Below are positions 8,220-17,031 of a stretch of 64,000 bases of DNA, piece by piece. The notes under the pieces were generated by a model. That model had not been told where the DNA came from. It ran no database searches and saw only the letters and a program-made list of their open reading frames with translations. A program made the translations under genes and the position numbers. Source of the stretch: Stagnihabitans lacustris (GTDB lineage Bacteria; Pseudomonadota; Alphaproteobacteria; Rhodobacterales; Rhodobacteraceae); NCBI RefSeq assembly GCF_025950525.1, contig NZ_JAPDGS010000005.1:62001-126000 (forward strand), given 5' to 3'. Numbering within the stretch: the first letter of the stretch is position 1; each line of letters opens with the position of its first letter.

Positions 8220-9106
8220 CCCCCGAAGCACTGCAAGACCTGGTGGGCCTGCCGTCCATGGCGGCGGTCAACCTGCATATGGAAACCGACAGTCATTTCC
8301 TGGAGCTGCATCACTTTGGCTTCGACCTGCTGGTCGTGACGTTCGAGGATGCGGGCTCTGGCATGGAACGGCCCGACCGCTATCGGACGGGCTGGGGGGC
8401 GGCGCCCTTCTTGCGGCGCGGGGTCTCGGTTCTGGCGGTCAAGCCGCGGCGGCGGAGCTTTTATACGCCCCCCGACCTGGGCGCGGCCTTTGCGCGGATG
8501 CGGCCCTTTCTGGACCGCTATGGCGCCCTTGTGACCTATGGCATGTCGATGGGCGGCTTTGGCGCGCTGACCTATGCCGATACTTTGGGCGCCGACCGGG
8601 TCGTGGCGGTGGCGCCGAAATCGACCTATCGGCCGATCAGCCCCTTTGCGCAGCGCTTTGCCGATGCCGCGGACTGGGACCATTCGGGCCCGCTGGGTGA
8701 TGCGCCCGAGGGCTGCAAGACCCCCGCCGATGTCTGGCTGTTGCATGACCGGATGGAGCGGCAGGACCGCTGGCATGCCGACCGCTTCCAGGGCGCGAAC
8801 ATCCGCCACCTGGGGATGCCCTATTTCGCCCATGGCGTGCCGCGGATGCTGCAGAATGTCGGCGCCTTGGGCATGGTGGTTGACCTGATCGTGACCGGGC
8901 AAATCGACCGCACCGCGCTGTATCAAAAGGCGCGGGCGCGGCGCGAATTCGCGCAGTATCAGAATTTCCTTTATGCCAAGGCGCGCCAGCATCGGGCGCA
9001 TATGCCGCGGCTTGAAGCGCTTCTTGGCCCCGATCCCGGGCATGATCCGGCGGCCATCGCGCGGTTCGATGACAAAAACGACGAGTTTTCGTCGCTAACA
9101 GAGTAA
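8216..9106 (+). CDS. alpha/beta-hydrolase-like protein
   Basis: 296 residues overlapping the HAD gene by ATGA. The nucleophile elbow GMSMGG (Ser111) and the run LVTYGMSMGGFGALTYAD match the alpha/beta-hydrolase fold. A strand at 37-42 (DLLVVTF) and a His in YFAHGVPRML could contribute to the active site. It resembles acyl-CoA or ester hydrolases only at this level, and the substrate is unknown. The gene ends the pleD-side operon; the MttB-like gene follows after 67 bp with its own strong ribosome binding site. Confidence 0.65.
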   Translation: MTPEALQDLVGLPSMAAVNLHMETDSHFLELHHFGFDLLVVTFEDAGSGMERPDRYRTGWGAAPFLRRGVSVLAVKPRRRSFYTPPDLGAAFARMRPFLDRYGALVTYGMSMGGFGALTYADTLGADRVVAVAPKSTYRPISPFAQRFADAADWDHSGPLGDAPEGCKTPADVWLLHDRMERQDRWHADRFQGANIRHLGMPYFAHGVPRMLQNVGALGMVVDLIVTGQIDRTALYQKARARREFAQYQNFLYAKARQHRAHMPRLEALLGPDPGHDPAAIARFDDKNDEFSSLTE

Positions 9107-9173
9107 GCGCCGCTCTCGGCTTTCGTTCATCTTGCCACAACGCCGGCAAGGCGGAGTTCACGGAGGGTTGGGC

Positions 9174-10730
9174 ATGACCGAAGAAGTCACCAAGCGGCGT
9201 CGCGCCGGGGGCAGGGCGGGCAACAAAGAGCGCGCGGGGACCTCGGCCATCGACCAGATGCCCTGGCGCCTGCCGATCAACCCCGACCGCCCGACCGAGC
9301 CCCTGGACGAAGACGGCGTGCAGGCCGTCCACCGCGCCACGATGCGCATCCTGCGCGACATCGGCATCGAATTCCTGAACCCCGAAGCGCTGGAGATCAT
9401 GCGCAAGGCGGGCTGCAAGATCACCGGCACCAATGTCCGCATCGACGAAGATTTCGTGATGGAGATGCTGGCCCGCGCGCCCGAGACTTTCACCATGACG
9501 CCGCGCAACCCCGACCGCGAGCTGATCATGGGCGGCAAGTATATGCTGTTCGGCAACGTGTCCTCGCCGCCGAACTCTTGGGACCTTGAACGCGGCAAGC
9601 GGCCGGGCACGATGGAATCCTTCCGGGAATTCATCAAGTTGACGCAGTATTTCAACTGCATCCACTTTGCCGGCGGCTATCCGGTCGAACCCATCGACGT
9701 GCATCCCTCGGTCCGTCACCTGGACTGCCTGTATGAAAAGCTGACCCTGACGGACAAGGTGGTCCATGCCTATTCGCTGGGGGTCGAGCGGGTCGAAGAC
9801 GTCATGGAGATGGTCAAGATCGCAGGCGGTCTGACCGAAGAGGAATTCCAGGCCAAACCGCGGATGTATACCAACATCAACTCGGTCTCGCCCTTGAAGC
9901 ACGATTTCCCGATGCTGGATGGCGCGATGCGGCTGGCGCGGCGCGGTCAGCCGGTGGTGGTGACGCCCTTTACCCTCGCGGGGGCCATGGCGCCGGTGAC
10001 GCTGTCGGGCGCGGTGGCGCTGTCGCTGGCCGAGGCGCTGGCCGCGATTTGCCTGTTGCAATATATTGCACCCGGTTGCCCGGTGGCGATTGGAACCTTC
10101 ACGTCCAATGTCGATATGAAATCGGGGGCGCCCGCCTTTGGGACGCCGGAATATATGCGCGCCACGCAGATGACCGGGCAATTGGTGCGGCATTACAAGT
10201 TGCCGATGCGGTCTTCGGGGGTTTGCGCGGCCAATGTGCCGGATGGTCAGGCCATGTGGGAGACGTCGAATTCGCTGTGGGCGGCCGTGCAGTCGCGCAC
10301 AAACATGGTCTATCACGCGGCCGGTTGGCTGGAAGGCGGGCTGATCGCCAGCCCAGAGAAATTCGTGATGGATTGCGAAGTCCTCCAGATGATCCAGCGC
10401 TATTTCGAAGAGGCGACATTCGCCACGACGGACGAGGACCTGGCCTTTGACGCAATCAAGGAGGTGGGGCCCTCGGGGCATTACTTCGGCGTGGCCCATA
10501 CCCAAGCGCGCTATGCCACGGCCTTTTACGCCCCCATCGTCAGCGATTGGCGCAACTATGAGGCCTGGAACCTGGACGGCGCGCAATGGACGGCAGAGCG
10601 CGCGCACAAGATCTACAAGGCGATCCTGGCCGACTTCGAGGCGCCCGCGATGAACGGCGATCACCACGAAGAGCTGAAGCGTTTTGTCGCCAAGCGCAAG
10701 CAAGAGGGCGGCGCGCCGACGGACTTCTAA
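9174..10730 (+). CDS. non-pyrrolysine MttB-family corrinoid methyltransferase
   Basis: 518 residues from ATG 9174, preceded by GGAGGG. It is full length for the trimethylamine methyltransferase (MttB) family. There is no in-frame TAG, so it belongs to the large non-pyrrolysine branch that includes glycine-betaine methyltransferase MtgB. Recognisable features are the N-terminal helical part (RATMRILRDIGIEFLNPEALEIMRKAG) and a TIM barrel with SLAEALAAICLLQYIAPGCPV and the GHYFGVAHTQ segment near the end. Members pass a methyl group from a quaternary amine to a corrinoid protein. No corrinoid protein or MtgA-like gene lies beside it. Confidence 0.85.
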   Translation: MTEEVTKRRRAGGRAGNKERAGTSAIDQMPWRLPINPDRPTEPLDEDGVQAVHRATMRILRDIGIEFLNPEALEIMRKAGCKITGTNVRIDEDFVMEMLARAPETFTMTPRNPDRELIMGGKYMLFGNVSSPPNSWDLERGKRPGTMESFREFIKLTQYFNCIHFAGGYPVEPIDVHPSVRHLDCLYEKLTLTDKVVHAYSLGVERVEDVMEMVKIAGGLTEEEFQAKPRMYTNINSVSPLKHDFPMLDGAMRLARRGQPVVVTPFTLAGAMAPVTLSGAVALSLAEALAAICLLQYIAPGCPVAIGTFTSNVDMKSGAPAFGTPEYMRATQMTGQLVRHYKLPMRSSGVCAANVPDGQAMWETSNSLWAAVQSRTNMVYHAAGWLEGGLIASPEKFVMDCEVLQMIQRYFEEATFATTDEDLAFDAIKEVGPSGHYFGVAHTQARYATAFYAPIVSDWRNYEAWNLDGAQWTAERAHKIYKAILADFEAPAMNGDHHEELKRFVAKRKQEGGAPTDF

Positions 10731-10763
10731 GCGGGGATTGCGCCGGCTGACGCCGTCGCCCCA

Positions 10764-10821
10764 CCGGGGGGCGTGCCGCCCCCCGGACCCCCCGCCCAAA
10801 GGGGAGCACGCTCCCCTTTGG
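10764..10821. terminator. two strong hairpins downstream of the MttB-like gene
   Basis: Hairpin 1 at 10764-10786 has a 10-bp G/C stem with a TGC loop. Hairpin 2 at 10796-10821 has a perfect 11-bp stem (CCAAAGGGGAG / CTCCCCTTTGG) and a CACG loop. Neither is followed by a clear T-run, so they may stop transcription weakly or protect the mRNA end. Confidence 0.5.
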
Positions 10822-10938
10822 AAACCCCGTGAATATTTGGGTCAGTGTGAAAGGGGCGTGCTTGGGGGCGGCTTTGCCCGGGTCGGACCCTGGTCCCGAG
10901 ACGGAAGGCAAGATGCGCAGTATATGCGACGGCTTGGA

Positions 10939-11017
10939 CGGGCCCGCGTTTTTGAGGCCCGCGTTTCTGAGGCCGGCAGTTTTTGAGGCCGGCAGTTTTT
11001 GAGGCCCGCGTTTCTGG
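10939..11017. repeat. short tandem repeats
   Basis: Five imperfect units of 15-16 bp alternate between GAGGCCCGCGTTTCT and GAGGCCGGCAGTTTTT. They fill part of the 430-bp gap between the MttB-like and H-NOX-like genes. The rest of the gap contains the hairpins and an AT-richer stretch (11090-11125) that probably holds the promoter of the H-NOX-like gene. No gene is seen. Confidence 0.75.
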
Positions 11018-11160
11018 GAAGGAAGTCGGGGCGCATTGTCGGCGTGCATGTGGCCGCGCCCCCCGGACCGGCCAAATCCGCCCGAACATACATTCGTATA
11101 ACCTAGGATTTTTAGCCCTTCTTAACCTGGTGGCCGTAACCTGCCGGAAATGAGGGTGTG

Positions 11161-11745
11161 ATGCTGGGCTTGATCAACCGATCTTTCCAATTCTTTGTGA
11201 TCGACACTTGGGGTGTCGAGGCCTGGGAAACCGTGGCCTCGGCCATCGGTCTGCCCTTCGCCGGGTTCGAGGCTATGCTGTCCTACGACGATTCCGCCCT
11301 GGATCGGGTCATCGACGCCTCTTCCGCCCTGTTGCACCGAAGTCGATTCTCGTTGATGGAGGATTTGGGGACCTATCTGGTCGCCCATGAACGTCAGGCC
11401 ACGGTCCGCCGCCTGTTGCGCTTTTCTGGTGCGAATTTTACCGATTTTCTGTCGTCGATCGAAGAGCTGCCCGACCGTGGCCGCCTGGTTCTGCCGGATC
11501 TGGACCTTCCGGGGCTGGCCCTTTCGGACCTGGGCGGCGGGGCCTTTCGGCTGCGCTGTCTGTCGCCGATCTCGGGGGCGGGTCATGTCATCATGGGGCT
11601 CTTGCGCGCCATGGCCGATGATTACGGCGCGCTGGTGCTGCTGGAACATCTGGGGGTCGAGGGCGAGGAAGAGGTGATCTCGATCCAGATTGCCGACCTG
11701 GAACTTTACGCGGCGCGCCCCTTCAGCCTGGGGATCTCGGCATGA
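11161..11745 (+). CDS. H-NOX (HNOB) domain protein lacking heme ligands
   Basis: 194 residues from ATG 11161 (a GTG lies directly before it). The whole protein aligns by eye to the H-NOX fold: MLGLINRSFQFFVIDTWGVEAWETV at the start, then SYDDSALDRVIDASSALL, FTDFLSSIEEL and FRLRCLSP. The proximal heme His, expected after FLxxLxxV (about position 102 in characterised members), is Pro104 (EELPDR). The heme-propionate motif YxSxR is C133-L-S135-P-I137. Heme binding by the classical mode therefore seems lost. It overlaps the next gene, an HNOBA-GGDEF protein, by ATGA. It may act as a protein-interaction partner or bind another ligand. Confidence 0.8.
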   Translation: MLGLINRSFQFFVIDTWGVEAWETVASAIGLPFAGFEAMLSYDDSALDRVIDASSALLHRSRFSLMEDLGTYLVAHERQATVRRLLRFSGANFTDFLSSIEELPDRGRLVLPDLDLPGLALSDLGGGAFRLRCLSPISGAGHVIMGLLRAMADDYGALVLLEHLGVEGEEEVISIQIADLELYAARPFSLGISA

Positions 11746-12794
11746 ACAAGCCCGTGTCCCGCAAATCCCTGCCCCTGGCGCCAGAGGCCTTTGACCACTT
11801 GATGCCGCTGCATCTGCGGCTGAATGGCTTGGGGCAGATCACGGCGCTTGGCCCGACGCTGGCCCGGCTCTTGCCGGCCAATGTGCTGGGCCTGTCGCTG
11901 TTCGACGTTTTCGACCTGCGTCGCGCCCGGGGGCCTGCCGATGTCGCGGGCCTGATGTCCCAGGCCGGAGAGCGGCTGCACCTGACCTTCCGGCCCGAGT
12001 TTCGCAGCCCCGGCGCAAGACCGATCCCGTTTCGCGGCATGGCGATCCCCTTGGCCGACCGCTCGGGCCTGGTGGTCAACCTGTCCTTCGGGCTGGGGGT
12101 GGTCGACGCGATCCGTCACTATGGCCTGACCGACAGCGACTTCGCGCCGACCGACCTGGCCCTTGAGATGATGTATCTGGTCGAAGCCAAGACCGCCGCC
12201 ATGGATGCGCTGCGCGGTTTCGCCATCCGCCTGCAAGGCGACAAGCAGATGGCCGAGGCCCAGGCGATGACCGACACGCTGACGGGCCTGCGCAACCGCC
12301 GGGCTCTGGCCCAGGCGCTGGAACGGCTGTCGCGCGGGACGGCGCCCTTTGCGCTGATGCATCTGGACCTGGATTTCTTCAAGGATGTCAACGACACGCT
12401 GGGTCATGCCGCGGGCGACCATGTCTTGCGCCGCGTGGCCGAACTTCTGATGCAGGAGACGCGGGCCGAGGATACCGTGGCCCGGGTGGGGGGCGATGAA
12501 TTCGTGGCCGTTTTCCCCGATCTGGTCGATCCGGACCGTTTGGGCGCCATTGCCCGGCGCATCATCGAGGTTCTTTCGCGCCCCATCGCCTTTGAGGACA
12601 AGCTCTGCCGGATTTCGGCGTCGATCGGCATCACGACTTCGCTGGCCTATGAGGTGACCGACATCGCCCGGATGGAGCAGGACGCGGACGAGGCGCTTTA
12701 CGCCTCGAAGCGTGGCGGGCGGGGCAGGGCGATCTTCCACCCCGGAACCAGTCACGCGCCCAACCCCGTGATCCCCGACCGTCGCCATCCTTAG
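11742..12794 (+). CDS. HNOBA-domain diguanylate cyclase
   Basis: 350 residues. Residues about 12-145 match the heme-NO-binding-associated domain HNOBA (FDHLMPLHLRLNGLGQITALGPTLARLLP, SLFDVFDLRR, LHLTFRPEF). This is the PAS-like partner domain otherwise found in soluble guanylate cyclases. A helical linker (about 145-175) leads to a GGDEF domain with an intact GGDEF at 250-254 and an RxxD I-site (RAED 241-244). It should make c-di-GMP under control of the coupled H-NOX-like protein. The overlap and pairing are typical of H-NOX/effector operons. Confidence 0.88.
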   Translation: MNKPVSRKSLPLAPEAFDHLMPLHLRLNGLGQITALGPTLARLLPANVLGLSLFDVFDLRRARGPADVAGLMSQAGERLHLTFRPEFRSPGARPIPFRGMAIPLADRSGLVVNLSFGLGVVDAIRHYGLTDSDFAPTDLALEMMYLVEAKTAAMDALRGFAIRLQGDKQMAEAQAMTDTLTGLRNRRALAQALERLSRGTAPFALMHLDLDFFKDVNDTLGHAAGDHVLRRVAELLMQETRAEDTVARVGGDEFVAVFPDLVDPDRLGAIARRIIEVLSRPIAFEDKLCRISASIGITTSLAYEVTDIARMEQDADEALYASKRGGRGRAIFHPGTSHAPNPVIPDRRHP

Positions 12795-13863
12795 GCGGCG
12801 CTCCGGGGCTTGGGCGGGTTCGTTCCGGCGGGGGCCTTGGCAGGGAAGGGGCTGCCCGAGGTTGACGCGACCAAAGGCGGACCGCGCACGACAAGGCGGG
12901 GCTGGCAGGCCCATGGCAGACCCCCTCGCCGCGGGTGGGGCACGACTGGAGAAAGAGGCCCTTGAGGACACGGTCAAGGCGGGCCCGCAAGCGCCGGCAA
13001 GTTTCAAGGCGGAACATTATGGGCCACATCTTTCGGACCCGCCTCAATGCGAAAAACGGCGCCACGCCTGCGCCAATATGGTCCCCCATCCTCACGCCGC
13101 CCCCGCGCGCGAGGGTCATTGTGAGCCACTCCGAGCGGCAAGAGATGACCGAACTCCCCGCCACCTGCAGCACGAGGGGCATTGGGTGACGCGGCCCGCG
13201 GCACGTTTCGCGGGCAGTCCCATTCCGGCGCGCGGGTGTCATTGGGGCGCCTTCATCTGGCTCTTGCACCCGGTCCATCCCCATTCCCTGACGCCCGTCC
13301 TCGGTCATGCAAGGGGGCACACGGCACCGCGCGCCCGACCTTTGGTGCGGCGAGGCTGACCGGGCCAGACCGGCATGGGACACCTTGTCGCGTCTGCGTA
13401 AAAGGCAGGTCATCGCCGGAAACGACAGGACATCGGATCTCTGGTCCGGGAGCCGGCACCAACCAGCGCCCTAGGGTCCGACATCCAGACGCAAAGCGCG
13501 CGCCCGACGCGGGACGATTGCCCCGCAAGGGTCCGGCGGCCATCGCAAAAACGCCCCCGAGGTGCGGCCAACTACAAGGATCTGGGACAGTTTTGCCGCC
13601 TTCATGCCCGGGCCGTTCACTCCGATGCGGCACGACAAGCGGCGCCTCGCGCCCCCCCATCCCGCCAGGTGCCGACCTGGCGCCATAAGCTGCTGATCCG
13701 GAAGCGCGAAGCCCCGCGCCCCCCCCCCATCGCGCACTGTCAGGACCAACGCGCATCCCCGGAGCGGGCGCTCTGCCCAAAGAGGCAGCGCCCGGGTCGG
13801 CCAGGACGCAGTCGGCGCAATGCCTCCCTTGCCCCGCGCCCCACATCCCGCTAGCCCGGGAGG
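12795..13863. other. 1.07-kb gene-free stretch
   Basis: No open frame in either direction shows convincing codon use, a recognisable motif or a good start. The reading frames present encode low-complexity Arg/Pro/Gly-rich shadow peptides. The sequence is GC-rich with several runs of C or G. It may be a fully decayed gene or a long untranslated region between the cyclase gene and the AbrB-family gene. Confidence 0.5.
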
Positions 13864-14895
13864 ATGACCCTTTCCCCGCTCTGGCCGCTCCTCCTTGTGC
13901 TTTCGGTGCTTTTGACCGGCGTCCTTCAGGCCATCCACCTGCCGGCGGCCACGCTCCTTGGGCCCATGGCCGCCGCGATCTTCATGGCGCTGCGGCTGCG
14001 GCCCCCCGCGCTGCCGGCCGCCGCCCCGCACCTGGCGCAGGGCCTGTTGGGGCTGATGATCGCGCAAAGCCTGCCCGCCGCCATGCTGCCCGAGCTTGCC
14101 ACCCGCTGGCCGCTGATCCTGGCGGGCACCGCCGCCACCCTGACCCTGTCGAGCCTCTTGGGCTGGCTCCTGTCGCGCAGCCCGCTGATGCCCGGCACGA
14201 CCGCCCTTTGGGGCTCGATGCCGGGGGCGGCTTCGGTCATCACGTTGATCTCGCAGGATTTCGGCGCCGATGCGCGCCTTGTGGCCTTCATGCAATACCT
14301 GCGGGTGGCCCTGGTGGCACTGTCGGCGGCGCTGATGGCGCGCCTTGCGGGGCTGCATACCCAGGCCGAGGTCGGCTGGTTTCCCGCCCTCGGCCTGGGA
14401 CAATTGGCGCTGACCCTGGCGCTGGCGGCGGGCCTTGCCTGGGCCGGCCTGCGCTTGCGCCTGCCCGGGGGCGCTTTTCTGGCCCCGATGCTTGCGGGGC
14501 TGGCGCTTTTGCACCTGACGCCCGTGACCTTTGCCCTGCCGCCCTGGCTGATGGCGCTGGCCTATGCGGTGATCGGCTGGACCGTCGGCCTGCGCTTCAC
14601 CCGCGCCGCGCTGGGCGCTGCACTGCACAGCTTTCCCCGTGTCCTGGCCGCCATTCTGACGCTGATGACGGCCTGTGGCGGCTTGGCGCTGGCGCTCCAT
14701 CACTTGGCGGGCATCGACCTTTTGACCGCCTACCTGGCCACCTCGCCCGGAGGGGCCGATTCCATCGCCATCATCGCCACCCAGGTCAGCGTCGATGTGC
14801 CCTTCGTCATGACCATGCAGATGACCCGCTTTCTGGTCATCCTCTTTGCCGGACCAAGCCTCGCCCGGCTCTTGTCTTCAGGACAAAAGCGCTGA
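13864..14895 (+). CDS. AbrB-family membrane protein
   Basis: 343 residues, about ten transmembrane segments in two homologous halves, typical of PF05145 (ammonia monooxygenase/AbrB-type transporter family, unrelated to the Bacillus AbrB regulator). The two duplicated signature segments are visible: ALWGSMPGAASVITLISQDFG with VAFMQYLRV in half one, and TSPGGADSIAIIATQ with FVMTMQMTRFLVILF in half two. Transport role and substrate are unknown. Its 3' end overlaps the convergent glutathione peroxidase gene by 18 bp. Confidence 0.85.
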   Translation: MTLSPLWPLLLVLSVLLTGVLQAIHLPAATLLGPMAAAIFMALRLRPPALPAAAPHLAQGLLGLMIAQSLPAAMLPELATRWPLILAGTAATLTLSSLLGWLLSRSPLMPGTTALWGSMPGAASVITLISQDFGADARLVAFMQYLRVALVALSAALMARLAGLHTQAEVGWFPALGLGQLALTLALAAGLAWAGLRLRLPGGAFLAPMLAGLALLHLTPVTFALPPWLMALAYAVIGWTVGLRFTRAALGAALHSFPRVLAAILTLMTACGGLALALHHLAGIDLLTAYLATSPGGADSIAIIATQVSVDVPFVMTMQMTRFLVILFAGPSLARLLSSGQKR

Positions 14896-15444
14896 GACCG
14901 CGGCTTCGATCTCGCCCCCCAATGGCGCCGCTCCCGAGCCCCAGGTGCCCACGACGCGACCTTCGCCATCAAATAGCACCTTGTTGAAGTTCCAGCGCGG
15001 CACGAAGCCCAGGGTCTTGGCCAGCCAGGGATAGGGGCCGGCGGCTTCGGGGCCTGTCACTTTGCTGATCTCGGTCATGGGCAGGGTCAGGCCGAAGGTC
15101 AGCTCGCAAAAGTCCTTCACCTCGCCGTTGCTGGTCTTTTCCTGGTGGAAATCATCCGAGGGCACGGCCAGCACCACAAGACCCCGCGCGGCCCATTTGT
15201 CCTGCAAGGCCTGCAGGTCGCCATATTGCGGCGTATATCCGCAAAGCGAGGCGCTGTTGACCAAAAGCACGACCTTGCCCTTGAAATCGCCCGAGGAAAT
15301 CTGCCCGCCTTCGATCGAGGGCATGGCCCAAGCGGGGGCGGGGCCGGTCAGGGCCTCGGCGGACAAGGGGGAGGCGGTCATGGCTAGGGCTCCGATCAGG
15401 GGCAAGGTCAGGGCAAGCAGACGGCGGCGGGTGGGATGCGTCAT
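14878..15444 (-). CDS. secreted glutathione peroxidase
   Basis: 188 residues from ATG 15444. A twin-Arg-containing signal peptide (THPTRRRLLALTLPLIGALA ... SAEA) points to export. The GPx fold is clear: VVLLVNSASLCGYTPQY with peroxidatic Cys68 (a Cys, not selenocysteine), VLAVPSDDF, and PRWNFNKVLFD with the active-site Trp and Asn. It reduces peroxides with glutathione or thioredoxin-type donors, probably in the periplasm. It is monocistronic and convergent with the AbrB-family gene. Confidence 0.92.
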   Translation of the reverse strand: MTHPTRRRLLALTLPLIGALAMTASPLSAEALTGPAPAWAMPSIEGGQISSGDFKGKVVLLVNSASLCGYTPQYGDLQALQDKWAARGLVVLAVPSDDFHQEKTSNGEVKDFCELTFGLTLPMTEISKVTGPEAAGPYPWLAKTLGFVPRWNFNKVLFDGEGRVVGTWGSGAAPLGGEIEAAVSALLS

Positions 15445-15892
15445 GGCGAACTCCTTGGTGGAGGCATCCCTAGGATATGGCGCAAAGATCGTCCCCGCCA
15501 AGGGGCGCGGGGGCTGTAAATCGGGCGGTTGCCAAGGATCCTGGCGCCTTTGGGTGATGGGCTTTGCGCCTTGGGACCCGGCGCCGATCCGGGGGCGCCA
15601 TGAGGTTGGCGCACGGGGGGCCGGGCTGGAGGTAATGGCCCGGGAGCAGGCCGGGAAGGTCCTCCCGGTGTGCGGCGCGGGAAATGAGAGGCCCCGGCGC
15701 CCTGTCGGGAGGATTGCAGGGGCGCGATCCACTTTGCCGGCCCGGGGCTTTGTCGCCCGGCGAAGGCGCGGCTCAGGTCTGGAAAGCGGCCTGGCTCTCC
15801 GCTTGGCGGTCCGCGGGTCCGGGGGCGATTTTTCACAGATTGCCCCTTGCCACCGCTTGCCGCTTTGGGTAGAGAACCGCCACCGAAAGCGT

Positions 15893-15967
15893 GGCCCGTT
15901 CGTCTATCGGTTAGGACACCTGGTTTTCAACCAGGTAAGAGGGGTTCGACTCCCCTACGGGCTGCCA
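15893..15967 (+). tRNA. tRNA-Glu (anticodon TTC)
   Basis: Full cloverleaf: acceptor GGCCCGT pairs with ACGGGCT (one G-T), a D-arm follows, and the anticodon stem CCTGG/CCAGG encloses loop TTTTCAA with anticodon TTC. The T-arm is AGGGG/CCCCT with loop TTCGACT, and CCA is encoded at 15965-15967. It probably reads GAA and GAG codons. Confidence 0.97.
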
Positions 15968-16392
15968 TTTTGCCGAATTTCGATTGCGCTTAACACTGCG
16001 CAATTGAAAAGACCCACCAGCCATAGGTCGACGAAGCAAGCTTGCCCATGCAGGCCAGGTTTCCGCCACCACTTGAACATCTCTTCAGTGGGGATGCAAA
16101 GGAATGGTCCGGCTTCTTGGTGGCGTCTGCATGCTTATGAAGGAGTGCGGCGACACAGGGCGCAACAGCCTCCCATAGGGTCGGCGGTTGGGCGGCGTGA
16201 CGCCCGAAGGTCAGACAGCCCCGGCCGCCATCCCGTCAAGATCCCCGTCGGGGCGCTATCCACAGCGGTGCAGGCCGGGCGTCAAAGCCCCCATGCGCAA
16301 AGGTCGCGCCCGACCGTCGGCCCCAGGTTGCAGATGTCACCGGAAGCGGAGACCGCGGCAAGCGGCCCGTCAAAGCCGGGTCATCCGCCCGC
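15968..16392. other. 425-bp stretch after tRNA-Glu without a recognisable gene
   Basis: The first 120 bp are less GC-rich than the surroundings (TTCGATTGCGCTTAACACTG). No integrase, attachment-site repeat or coding frame is recognised, although tRNA-Glu 3' ends are common integration sites. The sequence from about 16180 on is the 3' flank of nrsF. Confidence 0.4.
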
Positions 16393-17031
16393 TCACCAGC
16401 GCAGAAACCGATGGCCCAGCCAGGCACCCAGGCTGGCTGTCAGGGCGATGGCAAGGCCATACCAGGCTACGAAAAACAAAGGCGAATCCTCGATGCAATG
16501 CAGGGCATAGCCCGCCGCGGCGCCCGCGCCGACTGCGGTGCCAAGCAGCGCGCCCGTCAAGACCGGACGTGTCGGCGCGGTCTGGCGAAACAGGGCGATG
16601 CCCGCCATCAGGGGAAGTGCCGCAAGCAGAACAATCGACCCAAGGCAGGCAAGGGCGGTTTGTCCGGCAATCTCGGCCAGCACGGGGCTTTCGGCACGCG
16701 ACAGGCGAAGGGCGGCCAGAACAAGAGCCAGCGCAACCGGAATGGCCAGCGGCCACAGACCGACCCGCTCGGCCGGACGGGACGACCGCAGAGCAAGCCA
16801 GATCGCGGCGGCCGACATCAGGACCGGCAGGACCGTCTTGGCCTGAACCGCCAGATGGGCCCAGGCCGGGGCCAGGTCAGCGCGCAGGCCGAAGCCCGCA
16901 AAAAACAGCCCAAGTCCGGCCACAAGCAGTCCCGCCATCCCGCCTAGCGCGGTGACAGGGTTGAACCGCGCTGGCGCAGGCGATGCCGCGAGAACCCGGA
17001 TCAGGTCTTCCGTGCTGCTCTTGTCCGTCAT
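16393..17031 (-). CDS. nrsF: NrsF-type anti-sigma factor (DUF1109)
   Basis: 212 residues with six transmembrane segments and a short cytoplasmic N-terminus (TDKSSTEDLIRVLAASPAPARFNP), matching DUF1109/NrsF, the membrane anti-sigma factor that holds SigF. It overlaps the sigF stop by 4 bp. In Caulobacter NrsF responds to chromate, cadmium or copper stress and two Cys residues matter. The Cys seen here are Cys149 or nearby (LACLGS) and one near 183 (ALHCIED), a possible equivalent pair (inferred). Last gene of the bufferin-SigF transcript. Confidence 0.9.
   Translation of the reverse strand: MTDKSSTEDLIRVLAASPAPARFNPVTALGGMAGLLVAGLGLFFAGFGLRADLAPAWAHLAVQAKTVLPVLMSAAAIWLALRSSRPAERVGLWPLAIPVALALVLAALRLSRAESPVLAEIAGQTALACLGSIVLLAALPLMAGIALFRQTAPTRPVLTGALLGTAVGAGAAAGYALHCIEDSPLFFVAWYGLAIALTASLGAWLGHRFLRW

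Noticed and set aside
9174..10730. Pyrrolysine-containing trimethylamine methyltransferase
   Set aside because: The reading frame has no internal TAG, so the enzyme is of the non-pyrrolysine branch.
11161..11745. Standard heme-based NO sensor
   Set aside because: The proximal His and the YxSxR residues are replaced, so classical heme binding cannot be assumed.
12862..13846. Long open frames on both strands taken as hypothetical proteins
   Set aside because: Composition is Arg/Pro/Gly-rich and low in complexity, with no motif, ribosome binding site or codon pattern like the neighbours.
15893..16392. Genomic island integrated at tRNA-Glu
   Set aside because: No integrase and no repeat of the tRNA 3' end could be seen downstream within the window.
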